A stretch of DNA of 64,000 nucleotides from NCBI RefSeq assembly GCF_018991925.1, contig NW_024738608.1, positions 2,100,187-2,164,186 of the forward strand, written 5' to 3'. This document shows, in pieces, positions 21,909 to 34,193 of the stretch. The notes under the pieces were generated by a model, which made no database searches, was not told the origin of the DNA, and saw only the letters and a program-made list of their open reading frames with translations. The first letter of the stretch is position 1; every line of letters begins with the position of its first letter. Made by a program: the position numbers and the translations under genes. The stretch is from Homarus americanus. Lineage: Eukaryota > Arthropoda > Malacostraca > Decapoda > Nephropidae.

Positions 21909-22050
21909 CTACTTAGTCGGCGTGGAATTCCTGACTGCAGATGCATATGAGTTCCCAGCTCCACCTCCTCGTTGTGACATTCCATTTACATTTGGTATTC
22001 CACCTCTACCTCCACTACTTCTGCCGCCACGATATCCACCACTCCCACCC
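21909..22050 (-). CDS. LSM14: LSM14 exon 7 (C-terminus and stop)
   Basis: Acceptor CTCCTTAG at 22051-22058. Encodes the last 46 residues, GGSGGYRGGRSSGGRGG ending SYASAVRNSTPTK, then TAG (21911-21909). This is the Gly/Arg-rich tail that assists RNA binding and granule localisation in LSM14 proteins. It completes Arg471 from exon 6 (AG|G). Confidence 0.92.
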
Positions 22051-22433
22051 CTAAGGAGAAAATGTTTAGAATACTCTTAGTGTTTGTGTAACAACAGTAT
22101 AACGAAGATGGTAAATAAATCTTAAAAAATGAGAAAGCATGAATTTTTATAAAAGTTGAGTGTACAAGTGATCCTGGTGGCCTGTTAAGGATTGCAAGGC
22201 ACTCAAACAACTATTAATACACAATCTTTCCTTTGAACAACTTCTAAATGAGGAGAATTTGATTTTGAACATATTGACCAACAAGAAATTACACAAACTT
22301 CCTACTAAAGAATAATTATTTAAATTTCGAGGTGCAGAGGGCTTTTCAAAGCTTTATTAATGAGAAATACTTTACAACTTGATATAGCCAATGCTTATAA
22401 AATGACCAAAACATCCATGAAGCATCACCATAC

Positions 22434-22589
22434 CTGTAATATCCTTGGTTGTAATTATAAGTGCGATAGTAGCCACCGCGGTAGTAACCTCCACGTCCAC
22501 GAGGGTAGTAACCTCTCCTTGCTGAACTCACACCAAAGGTTTCCACATTAATCTTGCGCTCAAGCCTCCAATCTGGACGTTGACTCTTC
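22434..22589 (-). CDS. LSM14: LSM14 exon 6 (TFG box and RGG/GYY region)
   Basis: Acceptor TTTACAG|GAAG, donor TACAG|GTATGG. Encodes residues 420-470 with RPDWRLERKINVETFG, which contains the TFG box, then YYPRGRGGYYRGGYYRTYNY. Phase 2 in and 2 out, matching both neighbours. The intron after it is only 383 bp. Confidence 0.93.
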
Positions 22590-22728
22590 CTGTAAAGTTA
22601 TGATGCCAAATTGTTTACAGTAAAATAGAACAACTAGTCAAACTATGTGATATAGAACAAAAATATACAGATATATGCAATTTTTGAGAGATGACAATGT
22701 TTGTTTACAAGTATCACAAGCACAATTA

Positions 22729-23391
22729 CAGTAAAACCTCGATTAACTGCCCACATATGGGAGGGAAGGGGCCGACGGATAATCCGAAAGGTCGGTTAAT
22801 AGTAAACAAACTCTACGGAAATAAAACATACATTTTCAATGTACCTATCCCTAACCTATCTCATTTAAGTCTATTCATTTTTATTCATTTGCCATTCATA
22901 TTTCAATATAATTTGCTTTAAAACATTAACCACTTTAGTAAATAAATATGAACCAGCACAGAAACCGTGAATAAAAAATGGAAAAGTCAAAGAACATAAG
23001 GCATCACGAAAATTGTGACCAAGTCCCAGGTTGCTGATCTGACTTTCTACCTCATTTACACACAATTGCAGGGTCTCAATTATTTCTCTTACTATTGGCA
23101 ACACAACATACATATAGGTATATTGTTTCTCACTCTTGATGTTTTTTTTAATTTTTGCATTTCTTTATGGTTCTTTATTATTATTATAACAATGTATTAT
23201 TATTATTATTATAATAATGCATTATTATTATTATTACATTATCGCCCCCCAGGCCCCGATGTGGGTCAGTGACCTGTGCCCGGATGGGCTATTCCCCGTA
23301 AAAAAAAAAAAAGAAAAAAAAAGGAAAAAATTTTTTTTAGGGATCCAGGATCGGCGATTAATCAGAAGGTCGGTTAATCGAGGTATTACTG
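22729..23391. mobile_element. TA-flanked TIR element (pogo/Tigger-like), hosts a SINE-like insert
   Basis: Ends CAGTAAAACCTCGATTAACT and CGGTTAATCGAGGTATTACT (then G), flanked by TA at 22727-22728 and 23392-23393. No transposase is left. The right part is occupied by the dispersed repeat at about 23000-23325. Lies in LSM14 intron 5. Confidence 0.85.
23000..23325 (+). repeat. SINE-like dispersed repeat, copy 1
   Basis: Begins GGCATCACGAAAATTGTGAC, has an (ATT)n stretch, and ends in the tail GGCCCCGATGTGGGTCAGTG, then ACCTGTGCCCGGATGGGC and an A-rich run. The same body recurs at 30513, 37450 and 61870 (reverse), and the same tail at 30745, 38575 and 59551 (reverse). It is inserted inside the TIR element 22729-23391. 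Confidence 0.8.
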
Positions 23392-23553
23392 TACACAGAA
23401 ATTTGTATTCAAACTCCGTTAAATCTAGTAACTATAAAACTTCCTTCAACAAATCTGGTAATTTGTTAGTCAGTGATACTAGGTACTCGTGCACTTTCAA
23501 TCTTAATAGTATACGTATATTATTTTGGAAACTTCAGAGCCTGACTACTTGAC

Positions 23554-24312
23554 CAGGGCCCGGATGTACTAACATTTGACTCGAGTCTGCCACGATAGCT
23601 CACTTGGCCAAAAATCTTAAGTGAGGGCTAAATGAAAACTAAAATTTGCATGCCGACACCGAATTTATGATTGTTGTAGCCAAGACTACATCCGTCAACC
23701 AATCGGCAACCATGTTACAAATATTTTACAGCCCCTTCACCCAATCGCAGAGCGGAAGCTATGATACAATACTACTCCACTGGAAATGCACACAAGATCA
23801 CACTCACCACAATGCTACAGCCACACAATATTAGTTGTAAATCAACAAAATCACAATTGAGGTTTATTTATCCCCACATTTTCTATTTATTTACTTTCTC
23901 TGCTTTAGTCTTCTATTTATACTGTAGTTTCTATTTCTACTTTCATTCAATCATATTCCATTTTCATTAATAATCTTTACATTATTTCTCTTACCTTCTT
24001 TCTTCATACTTAGACAGAGAGGTAAAGGAGGAGGTGTGTGTGTGTGTGTAGGGGGGGTGTAATCGTTACCCTTGCAAATTTGTGTAAACAAAAGAAGTTG
24101 GAGGTACAAAGCACCAATCATAAAAATTTTAATTTAAAGAAAAATAACTAAATGATGGGGCTTTTTTTTTAAAGATGTATAACATGATCAAAATTCATAA
24201 TGGACCACACACTACGCTAAAAGCAGTGTTACCTTGGAGAATGCATTGTACTTGCATTGGGCAAGTGCACCAGCAGTGTGACTTTAAAATTTGTCAGTGC
24301 ATCCGGCCCCAG
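23554..24312. mobile_element. Non-coding hAT-type MITE
   Basis: Ends CAGGGCCCGGATGTACTAAC and GTCAGTGCATCCGGCCCCAG are imperfect inverted repeats. Flanks ACTTGAC (23547-23553) and ACTTGCAC (24313-24320) look like an 8-bp duplication with one deletion. Contains a (GT)n run and no coding sequence. LSM14 intron 5. Confidence 0.7.
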
Positions 24313-24870
24313 ACTTGCACGAGACAATGTTGTTAGACCGAGTGCTGGGTACTTTGATTTATGTTAAATGGTATCTCTTGCCCCTTCCATTTACGATACA
24401 GCACAATTCTTACCGGTAAAAAGAAGTTAGTAGTAGCAGCCACAAGAACTTTACCAGTCGCAACCAGTTGGTCGCTCAATATGTATCGATTTTAAAATCC
24501 GGTTTTATTATAGAGGGAGAATGATTGGTCCTAGATTATGTGATTAGTTCAACTGTAATGTCTACTTCACACTGATTACAGAAGCTAAACTACAGTACAA
24601 ACATTAGTTATGCTTCCATCACACATCTAGACCCCACAATTCTGCAGCAAGAAAAGGAGATTCCAATTTATATAAATGTGACTGTTCAAGGTTAAGAGAT
24701 CATTGGACCTCAGTAAATTTCTCAAGAATAAGCTACTCCCTGAATTCCCAGACTATTGGATGCATTCAAATATTTGTTCTTGCACTCCTGTGTTTATGAC
24801 AGCAAATTGTAACATCACAATGATATGTATGTGAGCAAGAGGTATGTAAAGGTATGATGTGTGACGAAAG

Positions 24871-24902
<32 letters not shown>

Positions 24903-24961
24903 CTGTAAAGTATACACAAGCATGCATGAGACCAGTGCATACACACAAGAAAAATCCTTAC

Positions 24962-25483
24962 CCTTTACTGCGCTCAATAGCCTCACAAGAAATACTGTCG
25001 AAGAAAGACTTGCTTTTATCATAAAAAGTTGACTGATCATCCACATCGTCCCCTCCAGCTGTTTCATGTCCAGAATCATCCTTTTTGTCACCATTCTCTG
25101 TAATCTTTGTTTTTGCAAGCTGATTTCTAAGCTCCTCAAACTCCTCATTTGCTTGCTCAAAGTCATAGTCTTTTTCAAACAACTGCCGATCCTGGAACTG
25201 TCTCTGCCGACTACCTTGGTTGAAGATCTGTCCTCTGCCGCGCTGACCAGAGGCTCTTCTACTTCCACGGCCACGATTCAATCCACCACCCCTCCCCTGG
25301 TACTGCTGTTGGTGATACTGATAGTACTGATTATTATGATACTGTTGCTGCTGGCTATGGTTCTGTTGTGGTTGCTGCTGTTGGTTTTGTTGCTGAGCTT
25401 GCTGTTGCACCATCTGCTGCTGTGTCTGCTGTTGATTACTGCGACGATTTTGGCCACCTTGGTTACCATTCCTTTGAGGTCTG
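24962..25483 (-). CDS. LSM14: LSM14 exon 5 (Gln-rich, FDF and FFD boxes)
   Basis: Acceptor TTTTCAG|CAGACC, donor AAAGG|GTAAGG. Largest exon, residues 246-418. It begins RPQRNGNQGGQNRRSN, continues through a glutamine/asparagine/tyrosine-rich low-complexity region, an RG patch (GRGGGLNRGRGSRR), the FDF motif EKDYDFEQANEEF that binds DDX6-type helicases, an acidic spacer, and the FFD box around STFYDKSKSFFDSISC. A (TA)n microsatellite (24874-24901) lies 60 bp beyond its donor. Confidence 0.95.
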
Positions 25484-25951
25484 CTGAAAATTACCTTGGG
25501 TTCAGTAATATGAATGAATAATTAAAGAATTCCTTCCATAAAAGCATGGTCTTGTTTTTCTTCCTGTGGCACAATTTTATATCATTATCCTGTACCCAGT
25601 GAATCAACAATCCTTTTGTAGTTGTAAATACTACCTTTCTTAACTGTATTTCTACAATAACACAAGTGTGAAGTAAACAAGGTCTAAAACACAAGACAAT
25701 TTTTACATCTTATCAAATAACTTAGGATAATCAACCCTTAAAAAAAAGTAATTGCAATGCTTCTGATGTTCATGGGGGGAAAGGAACGTGTTGTCAGACT
25801 TTGTTTCCTCCAAAATTAGTCATGTTTAACAAGTTTTCAATGCATACACACCACTTCTGAAACTTTCCTCCAGATAGAAAGAGGATTTCCCCAAGGATGA
25901 TAAAATATTGTCAGCTATTAACACATCTGATTAATTCCAAAGATACTGGTA

Positions 25952-26519
25952 CAGGGGGCCCTCCAAATTCGCGGGGGTTAGGTTCTGAAAATGGCCGCGA
26001 ATCGCCAAATCCGCAAATAATATTTGCAGATCGGGGGGTGGGGGGTGTTACATTTTTACTTGTGTACAAAGAAAGAAATACATATTCCCTTTGTGTTTGC
26101 CCTTAGGATAATTATTTCTTTTACCTGTAGTATTAAATAATATTTAGAAAATCCTCACAAAATCAGAAACAAATTTATTAAAAATGAGAGGCTACCCTCA
26201 AGTCCATACTCTATTAAGAAAGTAATAGAGCACAGACTTGAGGGAAGACTCGCATTTTTAATAAATTTGTTTCTGATTATTTGCGAGAATAGTTTCCCAT
26301 TATTATTTTTTATATGTGTTTTGTGTGTGTACACACACACACACACACACTACAGGTAAAGGAAATTACTGTCTCTAGAACGAATGGCTCCCTGTCCCAG
26401 CTGCATAAATAACGGCAACTTTAAAACTACCCACAGCCATTCTTGGGTACAATCAGGGTGTCATCCGCAAATAACTGAGAACCGCGATGTAAAAATCCAC
26501 AGACTTGGGGGGCATACTG
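25952..26519. mobile_element. TA-flanked TIR MITE containing a long hairpin
   Basis: Ends CAGGGGGCCCTCCAAATTCG and ACAGACTTGGGGGGCATACT (then G), with TA at 25950-25951 and 26520-26521. Subterminal regions mention each other (CCGCGAATCGCC and ATCCGCAAATAACTGAGAAC). It holds a near-perfect palindrome at about 26160-26281. Lies in LSM14 intron 4, ending 48 bp from exon 4. Confidence 0.8.
26160..26281. repeat. Long inverted repeat (hairpin)
   Basis: AATCAGAAACAAATTTATTA at the left is reverse-complemented by TAATAAATTTGTTTCTGATT at the right. Pairing continues through AAAATG, CCCTCAAGTC and ACTCTATTA, interrupted by small mismatches, around a short loop near 26216-26222. Predicted to fold into a stem of over 50 bp in the LSM14 pre-mRNA. 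Confidence 0.88.
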
Positions 26520-26566
26520 TACACAATTTCTGGCTAGAAAACCATAACAATTTTTAAAAAAATTAC

Positions 26567-26702
26567 CTTTCTTGCTGTGCCTGCCTTTGTTGTTGTGGTG
26601 GAGACTTCTTTTTCTCTTCCCTAGTGGGAGGTGGGGAGACCTGCACTCCAGCATCAGACACGGGGGACTTGCGGGTAGTGGGTGTGGACGATCGAGATCC
26701 TA
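26567..26702 (-). CDS. LSM14: LSM14 exon 4
   Basis: Acceptor ACATCCTAG|TAGGATC, donor GAAAG|GTAATT. Residues 200-245: VGSRSSTPTTRKSPVSDAGV, then QVSPPPTREEKKKSPPQQ and QRQAQQER. Arg/Ser/Pro-rich linker comparable to the SPV-containing linker of other LSM14 proteins. Its phase joins exon 3 (G|TA) and exon 5 (AG|C). The motif content alone is weak; frame and splice agreement support it. Confidence 0.88.
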
Positions 26703-27222
26703 CTAGGATGTCTGACAGCATACCAACATAAAGCAAAATGCACTTCTGTTAATATATGGTTTCTAATTAATCTGTGATATAACAGAAGAGACCCAAAAGC
26801 CAACTCCAAATAAATCCATATTACAGCAACTGATGTTTTAAGTAAAACAATTCATCAATTCTGTGGCTTTAAACAAATATAAGATAGTCCCACAAACATT
26901 AATCCATAATCATTTACTGGAAACTTAATAAGATTGTAGCTATAGTCATTTTTTTGTCAACAGTAATAGGCTCAGAGCCCCCCTCGTGGCTCATTGGTTC
27001 ATAATGTCCGATTACTACCAACATTGCAAATAACTGTAACTGCTAAGAACCACCCAATTCTGGCTCGCTTTATTGCTGAATTTAATGTCTAATGTTATAA
27101 CTGCTCAAAAAACATTAACTTTCAAATAAGAGTGGGGAAAAATCATTTTAAATAGTGTAAAGAAAATTTAGTCGAAGTCACAAACAAATTCATGCTTTTA
27201 CACAACACATTCGTGGCCACTA
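26703..27222. other. LSM14 intron 3, proximal part
   Basis: AT-rich intron DNA with no recognised element apart from the adjoining transposons. Confidence 0.6.
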
Positions 27223-29048
27223 CCGTATATACTCGTGTATAGTTCGAGTTTTTAAGACCAAATTTTTAGGCAAAAAATTGGGGGTCGTCCTATACATGCG
27301 TAATAGTTTTGTTAGGTTGAATCCGTGCATGATGGGAAGGGCGAGGAGCAACTTTTAGCTTCAGACATGAAAAATATTTACCATTTACTGCCAGTAAACA
27401 TTGGAAACGTAAAATATGTACCAATTAGTAATGAAAAGGTGTGCACTTCCTTCAGCAAATGAAGCTCACTAACTTACAATAGGCTAAATTGCCTTACAAC
27501 ATGCTTTCAGTAGTCTATGTTGAAGTTCTTAGCACAGGCTAACTTATATCATATACGGTATCACAGTTCTCATTGATCTACAAAAAATACCGGTAATAAA
27601 AACCTTTTCGATATTTCACACTTAATATAATACCCAGTAATCTACTTCAACCTCCTATTGTTTACAACGATGCATCACGCACCACCAGCTGTCGAGTGTA
27701 TCAGCTAGATGGTACACGTGTTTTTCGAATCTTTTTCAGTTAAAAAACTGTTACATCACATGTATACTTTGCCTTAACTGCGCCTGAATGAATATATTCT
27801 CGGAAATAAATAGTAGTTTTGCTGAAACGTGATGTATTTTAATGTAAAACAGGATAAAATACATGACGAAAACAAAAGATTTTACCTAACCTTCCGATGT
27901 TCAAGAGGAGTTACTCGTTTTTTAATAGTTTTTGGTTAAAATATTGTTATATTACAATGGTATTCTATTCATACTGTGCTTGATATAATGCATTCACGGA
28001 AATGTAATATTTTTGCTGAAATGACGTACGTATTAGTGGAAAGTGGGATAAAATCGTGATGAAAACAATGACTTTCGCTTTCTTTCGTTCAAAAGATGTT
28101 ACCGTAATCGCTTTTCGAATGGTTTTCAGTTAAAAACAAAACTGTTGTATTACAATAATATTCTATCCTAATTGGCTTGAATAAATACTATGATACCATA
28201 TTTCGGAATATTTTCATTAAAATCCATCAAAATCATTTTCCTTGTCATCGTCTGCAGCACCAAACAGCTTCTCCCAGTCCTCTCCTTGAACAGGGCTAGA
28301 GGGTACGTGTTTTTCGAATCTTTTTCAGTTAAAAAACTATTGCATCACACGTATATTTTACCTAAACTGCGCCCGAATGAATATATTCTCGGAAATAAGT
28401 AGTAGTTTTGCTGAAATGTGATGTATTTCAATGTAAAATAGGATAAAATACATGATGAAAACAAAAGACTTTACCCAAGCTTCCGATGTTCTCGAGATGT
28501 TACTCGTTTTTTTAATAGTTTTCGGTTAAAATTCTGTTATGTTACAATGATATTCTATTCATACTGTGCTTGATATAATGCATTCACAGAAATGTAATAT
28601 TTTTGCTGAAATTACATACGTATTACAGTGGAAAGTGGGATAAAATCGTGACGAAAACAATGACTTTCGCTTTCTTTCATTCAAAAGATGTTACCGTAAT
28701 CACTTTTCGAATGGTTTAGTTAAATAACTGTTGTATTACAATAATATTCCCTCCTAAATGACTTGAATGGAAATATACAATATTTTTGTTGAAACTACCC
28801 GCGTTTCAGTGTAAAGTGTCGTAATAATAAATGGTAAACAATTTGCCTTCGGCACTCGGTGTTTCAGGCATGGCGAGCCTCAGTTTATAGGACGTAGAGC
28901 GTTTTTACTGAAAGTTTTGTTGTTCCATTACCCTCAAAAACGTGGGTCGAACTGTAAACGAGGAACATCATAAATTAACGATTTCTTGGTCAAAAAATCG
29001 GGGTCGACCTATAAACGAGGGGGGGGGGTTATAGACGAGTATATACGG
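27223..29048. mobile_element. 1.8-kb TIR element with internal higher-order tandem repeats
   Basis: Ends CCGTATATACTCGTGTATAG and CTATAAACGAGG...GAGTATATACGG are inverted repeats. The interior is not coding: a block of about 590 bp (about 27710-28300) is duplicated in tandem (about 28300-28890), and each block is itself made of three related units of about 190 bp (each with TTTTCGAAT or TTTTTAATAG, CAGTTAAAAAACTG, ATATTCTC/ATTCACGGAAAT, TTTTGCTGAAA). Flanking duplication not clear. LSM14 intron 3. Confidence 0.75.
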
Positions 29049-29190
29049 TTTCTCTTTTCACCAATTATTATGTATATGAGGACAAATGACACCAAACATA
29101 TTAAGCAAAGGATAATAATGACCATTTTATAATAATTAGATTAAAGTATAAACACCATTCACATAAAGATGTCATTTAAGACGAATGTTA

Positions 29191-29500
29191 CAGGGAGGTA
29201 GTGCACTTGACAGAAGAGCCGCTCAGCTGATCTTAACATCGCATGATTGATGTCCTAATTATTTTTATAGTTTCACATTTTCCCATCTTAACAAAATCGA
29301 GAGAGGGAATGGCCTATAAAATATTGTGTTAACATGTTTTTATCTGTTTATGCACTTGCATATTTATAAAAACTCTCAATGAGAAAATTTCTCCCCATCC
29401 TTTGATCGATATAAAGTACAGAGCCTGAATAAAAATACCTGTACTGTATTTCAATTGCCACTCAGTTCAACGGCTCTTCTGCCAAGCGCACTACCTCCCC
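29191..29500. mobile_element. Small MITE (about 310 bp)
   Basis: GGGAGGTAGTGCACTTGACA at 29193 is reverse-complemented by TGCCAAGCGCACTACCTCCC ending at 29499, with AGAAGAGCCG extending the match. No coding capacity; no clear target duplication, so the superfamily is unassigned. Confidence 0.72.
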
Positions 29501-30512
29501 TTCAAGGACACCTGTATGCGAATATGTGGCATTTACACTCGAGTATACTCATTATATAATGGTCATTATTTTCCTTTGCATTATATACTTGGCATCTTTT
29601 GTTTTGATATACATAATTAGTGAAAAGAGAAGTAATGGCAAATGTGTTCTGTAAAAGCCTTGTTTGTGACTTCAATGGTAAATATTTATTAAAAAAAATT
29701 TCCACTAGTGTCTTGAAAATTAATGTTTTCAAGCAATTATATCTTTACATACATTAAATTCAGCATTAAATTGGGCCACATATGGGTATGTTTAACAGTT
29801 TTACATGGATTTATTTGCAATATAACAAAATTAATCACACATTATATACGAGCCAATCGGCTGCTACGATTGCGGGGCTAGTACAGCCAGCTAAAAAAAA
29901 TATTGAACGAAGAAAAAAGTAATTTTTACTTATAAATACTACTCCTACAATCAGCGAAATTATCAAACACTCATGGATACTACAAGCTATGCTAATACAG
30001 TATACTGTGCCTGTGTCCAACATACAATGTTCTAATACTGTACATCCCAAAGTTTTAACACTACAACCTTTCAACCAGATATATTTCAGAAGAATCCTAT
30101 GATACTCAGCCACACTGTGCTGACAAATCTAGGGTTTCCTCCACCCTTGTCCTTAGCCAGTCACATATTGTATCCCAACACCTGAATCTCCCCACCCCAT
30201 ATGGTTGTCAGGTGTCATGTATGTCACTATATGCACATGTACCATTTATTCTTCATGGAATAACTACAAAGTCAGTTAATAACAGCAACTAAGAATAAGT
30301 GACAAGTGCATGATAAGGATGAAGGACAGTTGTGATACCCAGTAGTCAGTAAATATCCAATGATTGTGTCAGGTAAATGATGAAGGGGGGGGGGGGGAGT
30401 TGCAGGTGGCATTCATCAGTAATGCAGGTATCATTTCCTTCAGATAAAAGTGATTACCACAATAAACTATTTCAGATGAAAGTATTTTGTGATACTGTAC
30501 CAATTTGTCTAA
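29501..30512. other. LSM14 intron 3, unique-looking stretch
   Basis: AT-rich with a poly-G run at 30384-30396; no gene or element recognised. Confidence 0.6.
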
Positions 30513-30795
30513 AGGTAGACCCTGCTATCATTTGGCATCACAAAAATTGTGACCAAGTCCCAGGTTGCCATTCTGAGTTTCTGCCTCATTTACACACAAT
30601 TGCAGGGTCTCCAATGTTTTTCTTACTTTGACAACACAACTTATATCTATCATTTCTCACTATTGATATATTTTTTTTAATTTTGCATTTATGTATGGTT
30701 CTTTATTATTATTATATACTGTATAACCCCTCTTCCCCCAAGACCCTGATGTGGGTCACTGACCTGTGCTCAGGTGGGCTAATCCCCCAAAAAAA
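30513..30795 (+). repeat. SINE-like dispersed repeat, copy 2
   Basis: GGTAGACCCTGCTATCATTT, then GGCATCACAAAAATTGTGAC, an (ATT)n patch and the tail CCCTGATGTGGGTCACTGAC with an A-rich end. Same arrangement as copy 1 at 23000. Confidence 0.82.
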
Positions 30796-31680
30796 GAAAA
30801 TCACACACACACACTCATTTTATGTCGGCTACATTCGAATCAAATTATTATAATAAAACTGATGAATCAGACTTCAAAATACAGAACAATCACAGTACAC
30901 TGGAAAAGTTAAAACAATCTACCCTCAACTAAAAGTGTATGATAGAAATTCCATCATACTTAAACAGCTGTACTAAATAGGTCAATTACTCAACAAGTAA
31001 ACACCAACTCTTTCATACAGTTTCTCTCCAACGAGAAAGGTCTACCTTCATATTCTTACAGAACAACTCTTCCCGATAACCTACCTCTTGTACGATTCAA
31101 GTTTCCCCACTCTTAATTTTCTATCAAATCTTTGTCAACCTAAATTCCATATTTAAGCACAAACTGTATCACTTCAGTACCTGTACAACAAGAATTTTCA
31201 AGCTAGAAGAAAAAATTACCTGCACAGGACAAATTAATTACACCAAAGAAATGAATTTGCTATACAGTAGTTCAAAATACAATTAACTGAAAGTGCAGGT
31301 AAGGAAATGCTGATGATGGCTTTTAAATCTAGTGTTAAAGGTGTAAAAACTCCAAATTATTAGGATAAAATAATGAATCTGGACAGTAGGACTTATGAAC
31401 ATGGGTTGACAACAATGCTGAGCTAGTCAATAGCTGCACCGGCAAAGGCAAGTCAAAGTTCTCACTCACCCAGATGTATCGGCATTTACAGAACTGAAGA
31501 TGTAGTGTAACTAAACGTTACATGCTCTAATTATCATTTCAGCAAATTTTCCATACATACTGCCAATTCTAAATTATTTCTACAATTAAACACGCACAAT
31601 ACCACTCCAAGAACTAAATTATTAGTAACTTTTATATTTAGTATTAAATTAGCTGCCTAACAATTTTTTTTTAACTAGAG
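30796..31680. other. LSM14 intron 3, no recognised feature
   Basis: AT-rich; no element or coding region recognised. Confidence 0.55.
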
Positions 31681-31682
31681 TA

Positions 31683-32495
31683 CAGTGGTCCCTCGCTTAA
31701 CGAAATTTCGGTTAACAAATTGCCTTCCATAAGAATATTCAATTCGGTTAATAAAATTCTTACGAAAATGTTTCGACAAGCTTTGGCTTGCTCACCAGCA
31801 GGAAGATTATTCCACCAATACAGAAATCGGTTCGAGGGCTTACATTCGTTAAAATTGGAGTAAATATCAAGAAGGTTGTACTCTTCATTAATTTTTCAAG
31901 TTTTATATTAAAATGTTCAGTCATTTTAACACTTATTTAACATAATTGCAGTACACGGAACTAGTTTTTGGTGCACCCAACAGCCACTTCACTCACCCAC
32001 CAAGACCTCAGTTTATCTCTGTTCATTGGAGGAAACATCTTGCTTGTGGGTCTCTAGAACACAGTATTTTTACGTTTTTACAGTACAATTATTGGTCATT
32101 CTGAAATTTATTTAACATAGACAATATATAGTGCAGTGCAGTGTTGATTAAAAAAAAAACAATCTTGAATTACACCTATTGAACTTAAAATTTTATGGGT
32201 GAAATGACGGCATGAAGCATGGGGTGATTTCTCTTCCACCCCCACTTCCTTCTCTTCTCCCTTCTCCTCCACCCCCATTTCTAATTCCCATCATCATCAT
32301 CAACCAGGAGCCTTCTATATGCACACCTCAAAGTAAGTGTACTTTACTCCTTTTTTTTTTACTTTGTATGTAATTTTTGGTGAGCTGGGACCAATTACCC
32401 AAAATCCCATTGGAACAATGGTTTCAGTTAATGAAATTTTTGGTTAACGAACGACCTTCTGGAACGAATTGTGTTCGTTAACCGAGGGACCACTG
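31683..32495. mobile_element. Tigger-type MITE, copy 1
   Basis: Ends CAGTGGTCCCTCGCTTAACG and CGTTAACCGAGGGACCACTG, flanked by TA (31681-31682 and 32496-32497). About 813 bp with no transposase. The sister copy at 60056-60853 shares the interior (for example AGTAAATATCAAGAAGGTTG and CATCATCATCAACCAGGAGC). The TIR has the CAGTGGTCCCTCG form common to Tigger-type elements. Confidence 0.9.
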
Positions 32496-32862
32496 TACTT
32501 GTAATAAATACTATTTTATCTACTTTACTCCCATTGCAACTTCAGCATTTTGTTATGTCGTACGTACCGTGCCAAAACTTGCTGTAGTATAAAAATAATT
32601 TCACCTTCCAATTACAGTGCTACCATCACCTACATACCATACAATTTTAGGAACAAATGCCAAAATGTTTATGTAGTATTTAAATATTCAGCTTACAGTA
32701 TAAAGAAATAGCAATGTGAAAGTCCACAAAAACTTACCACTAGCCCATAGGGCATATTGAGGTACTGTACTTGTATATCATACATTCAGGGACATAAAGC
32801 AAGGTTTCTAGATGGCTCTAGCTTTGCCTTTTATGCATGTTGTGTGTGGCACTTGTTCCTAC

Positions 32863-33166
32863 CTGTTTGGTGGAGTGCGTGTGTACCAGACTGGGGTGGG
32901 GGACCAATTGGGGCCTGTACTGCAACTGGGGCCGTGCCAGACGGCTGATCCAGGTTACCACCACCACCACCACCCGCCACAGTACTCAACTCACTGGGCT
33001 GGGATGTTGACCCCATTGGGAAACCTCCCGCCCCTGGGATACCCTGCTGTGTCATTGACTGGCCATAGGCACTGTACGACAGACCCAGGCCCCCGCCAAT
33101 TGGCCCAAGGGACTGCCGAGAAAATGGTGCCGCCTGGAAGGATGAGGGAACTGCAGGTGCAGAGTG
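32863..33166 (-). CDS. LSM14: LSM14 exon 3 (Pro/Gly/Ser-rich linker)
   Basis: Acceptor CATTTCAG|CACTCTG, donor ACAG|GTAGGA. Residues 99-199: HSAPAVPSSFQAAPFSRQSL, then GPIGGGLGLSYSAYGQSM, a six-glycine run, and QAPIGPPPQSGTHALHQT. It directly follows DPAIVQ of exon 2, as in other LSM14 proteins, where this region is an unstructured linker after the LSm domain. Confidence 0.92.
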
Positions 33167-34193
33167 CTGAAATGCATGAATGGTTAAGATTAATAAGCAT
33201 TCTGCTTTCCTCTATTAGCTACTACAGTACCATAGTCTTTTCTACTTCTATTCATTAGTTAATGAAGTCTGGTAATGACAATATCTTTACTCAGATACAA
33301 AATCTTATAATTTCCTGCACTCTTATTTTGAAATCCTTAACCTGTATTGTATAGATCAATTCATGCCACCTAATATGAATATTTTAGGCAGATTCGATTC
33401 TTTTTGTAATTATAGTATACTGTACATACAAAAAAAAAAGCCACTACATATGTAAATAAATGTAGACCCAAAAAATTTTCATGAAGTTTGGATAACATGG
33501 CCAAACAATTGGGGTCAAGTAGGAAGGGATAATTCTCCAAATTAACATCTAGACATTCCTACATAAAAAGAATGCTATTACACAATATTTTTCTTTGCAT
33601 ATGACAAAGGTATTTTATATGGGTTAATGATAGTCGAGTAGGATCCTCAACATCTAATTTAATATGGTAACTTTGATTGAGCCATCATGTAGTGTACAGG
33701 CAAAAGAAGAGATTTTATAAAGGGTTGAAATTTATTAATTTTTTTTCCCCGACAGTAGGTTCTCAAATCCAGAAAATTAAAATTCATTTTTATAATTCCA
33801 ATAGGCAAGTAAAGTGGTATCAACACTGGTCTGAGAAACATTCACCCATAAATAACTGTCAAGGCACAATTGAATAAACAAGTCTTACTTCTATTATAAT
33901 CAATAATAATTAGCAGATTCAACAAAGTGAATTACACCTGGTAAATCTATCAAGGAAAATATTGCATTTAAGGTCAACAGAGCAGACAAATGTAATACTG
34001 TACAGTATACAACAGCTGATCACAACATGTAGTGGTACCCATGAACTACGTTTCCTGGAAACGATTGTAATCATCGACAATGCTGTTATTTTCCAATTTT
34101 TTCATGAATGTTAATACAAGTCATTAACTATAATTACTTTATGATAGATATAGAAAACAGTCACAGACTACTGTATTATAATCAGAAACTCAC
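33167..34193. other. LSM14 intron 2
   Basis: 1027-bp intron; AT-rich, no element recognised. Confidence 0.75.

Noticed and set aside
25066..25521. 151-codon plus-strand Leu/Ile-rich ORF resembling membrane segments
   Set aside because: Antisense shadow of the Gln-rich LSM14 exon 5 (CAG/CAA codons read backwards as Leu).
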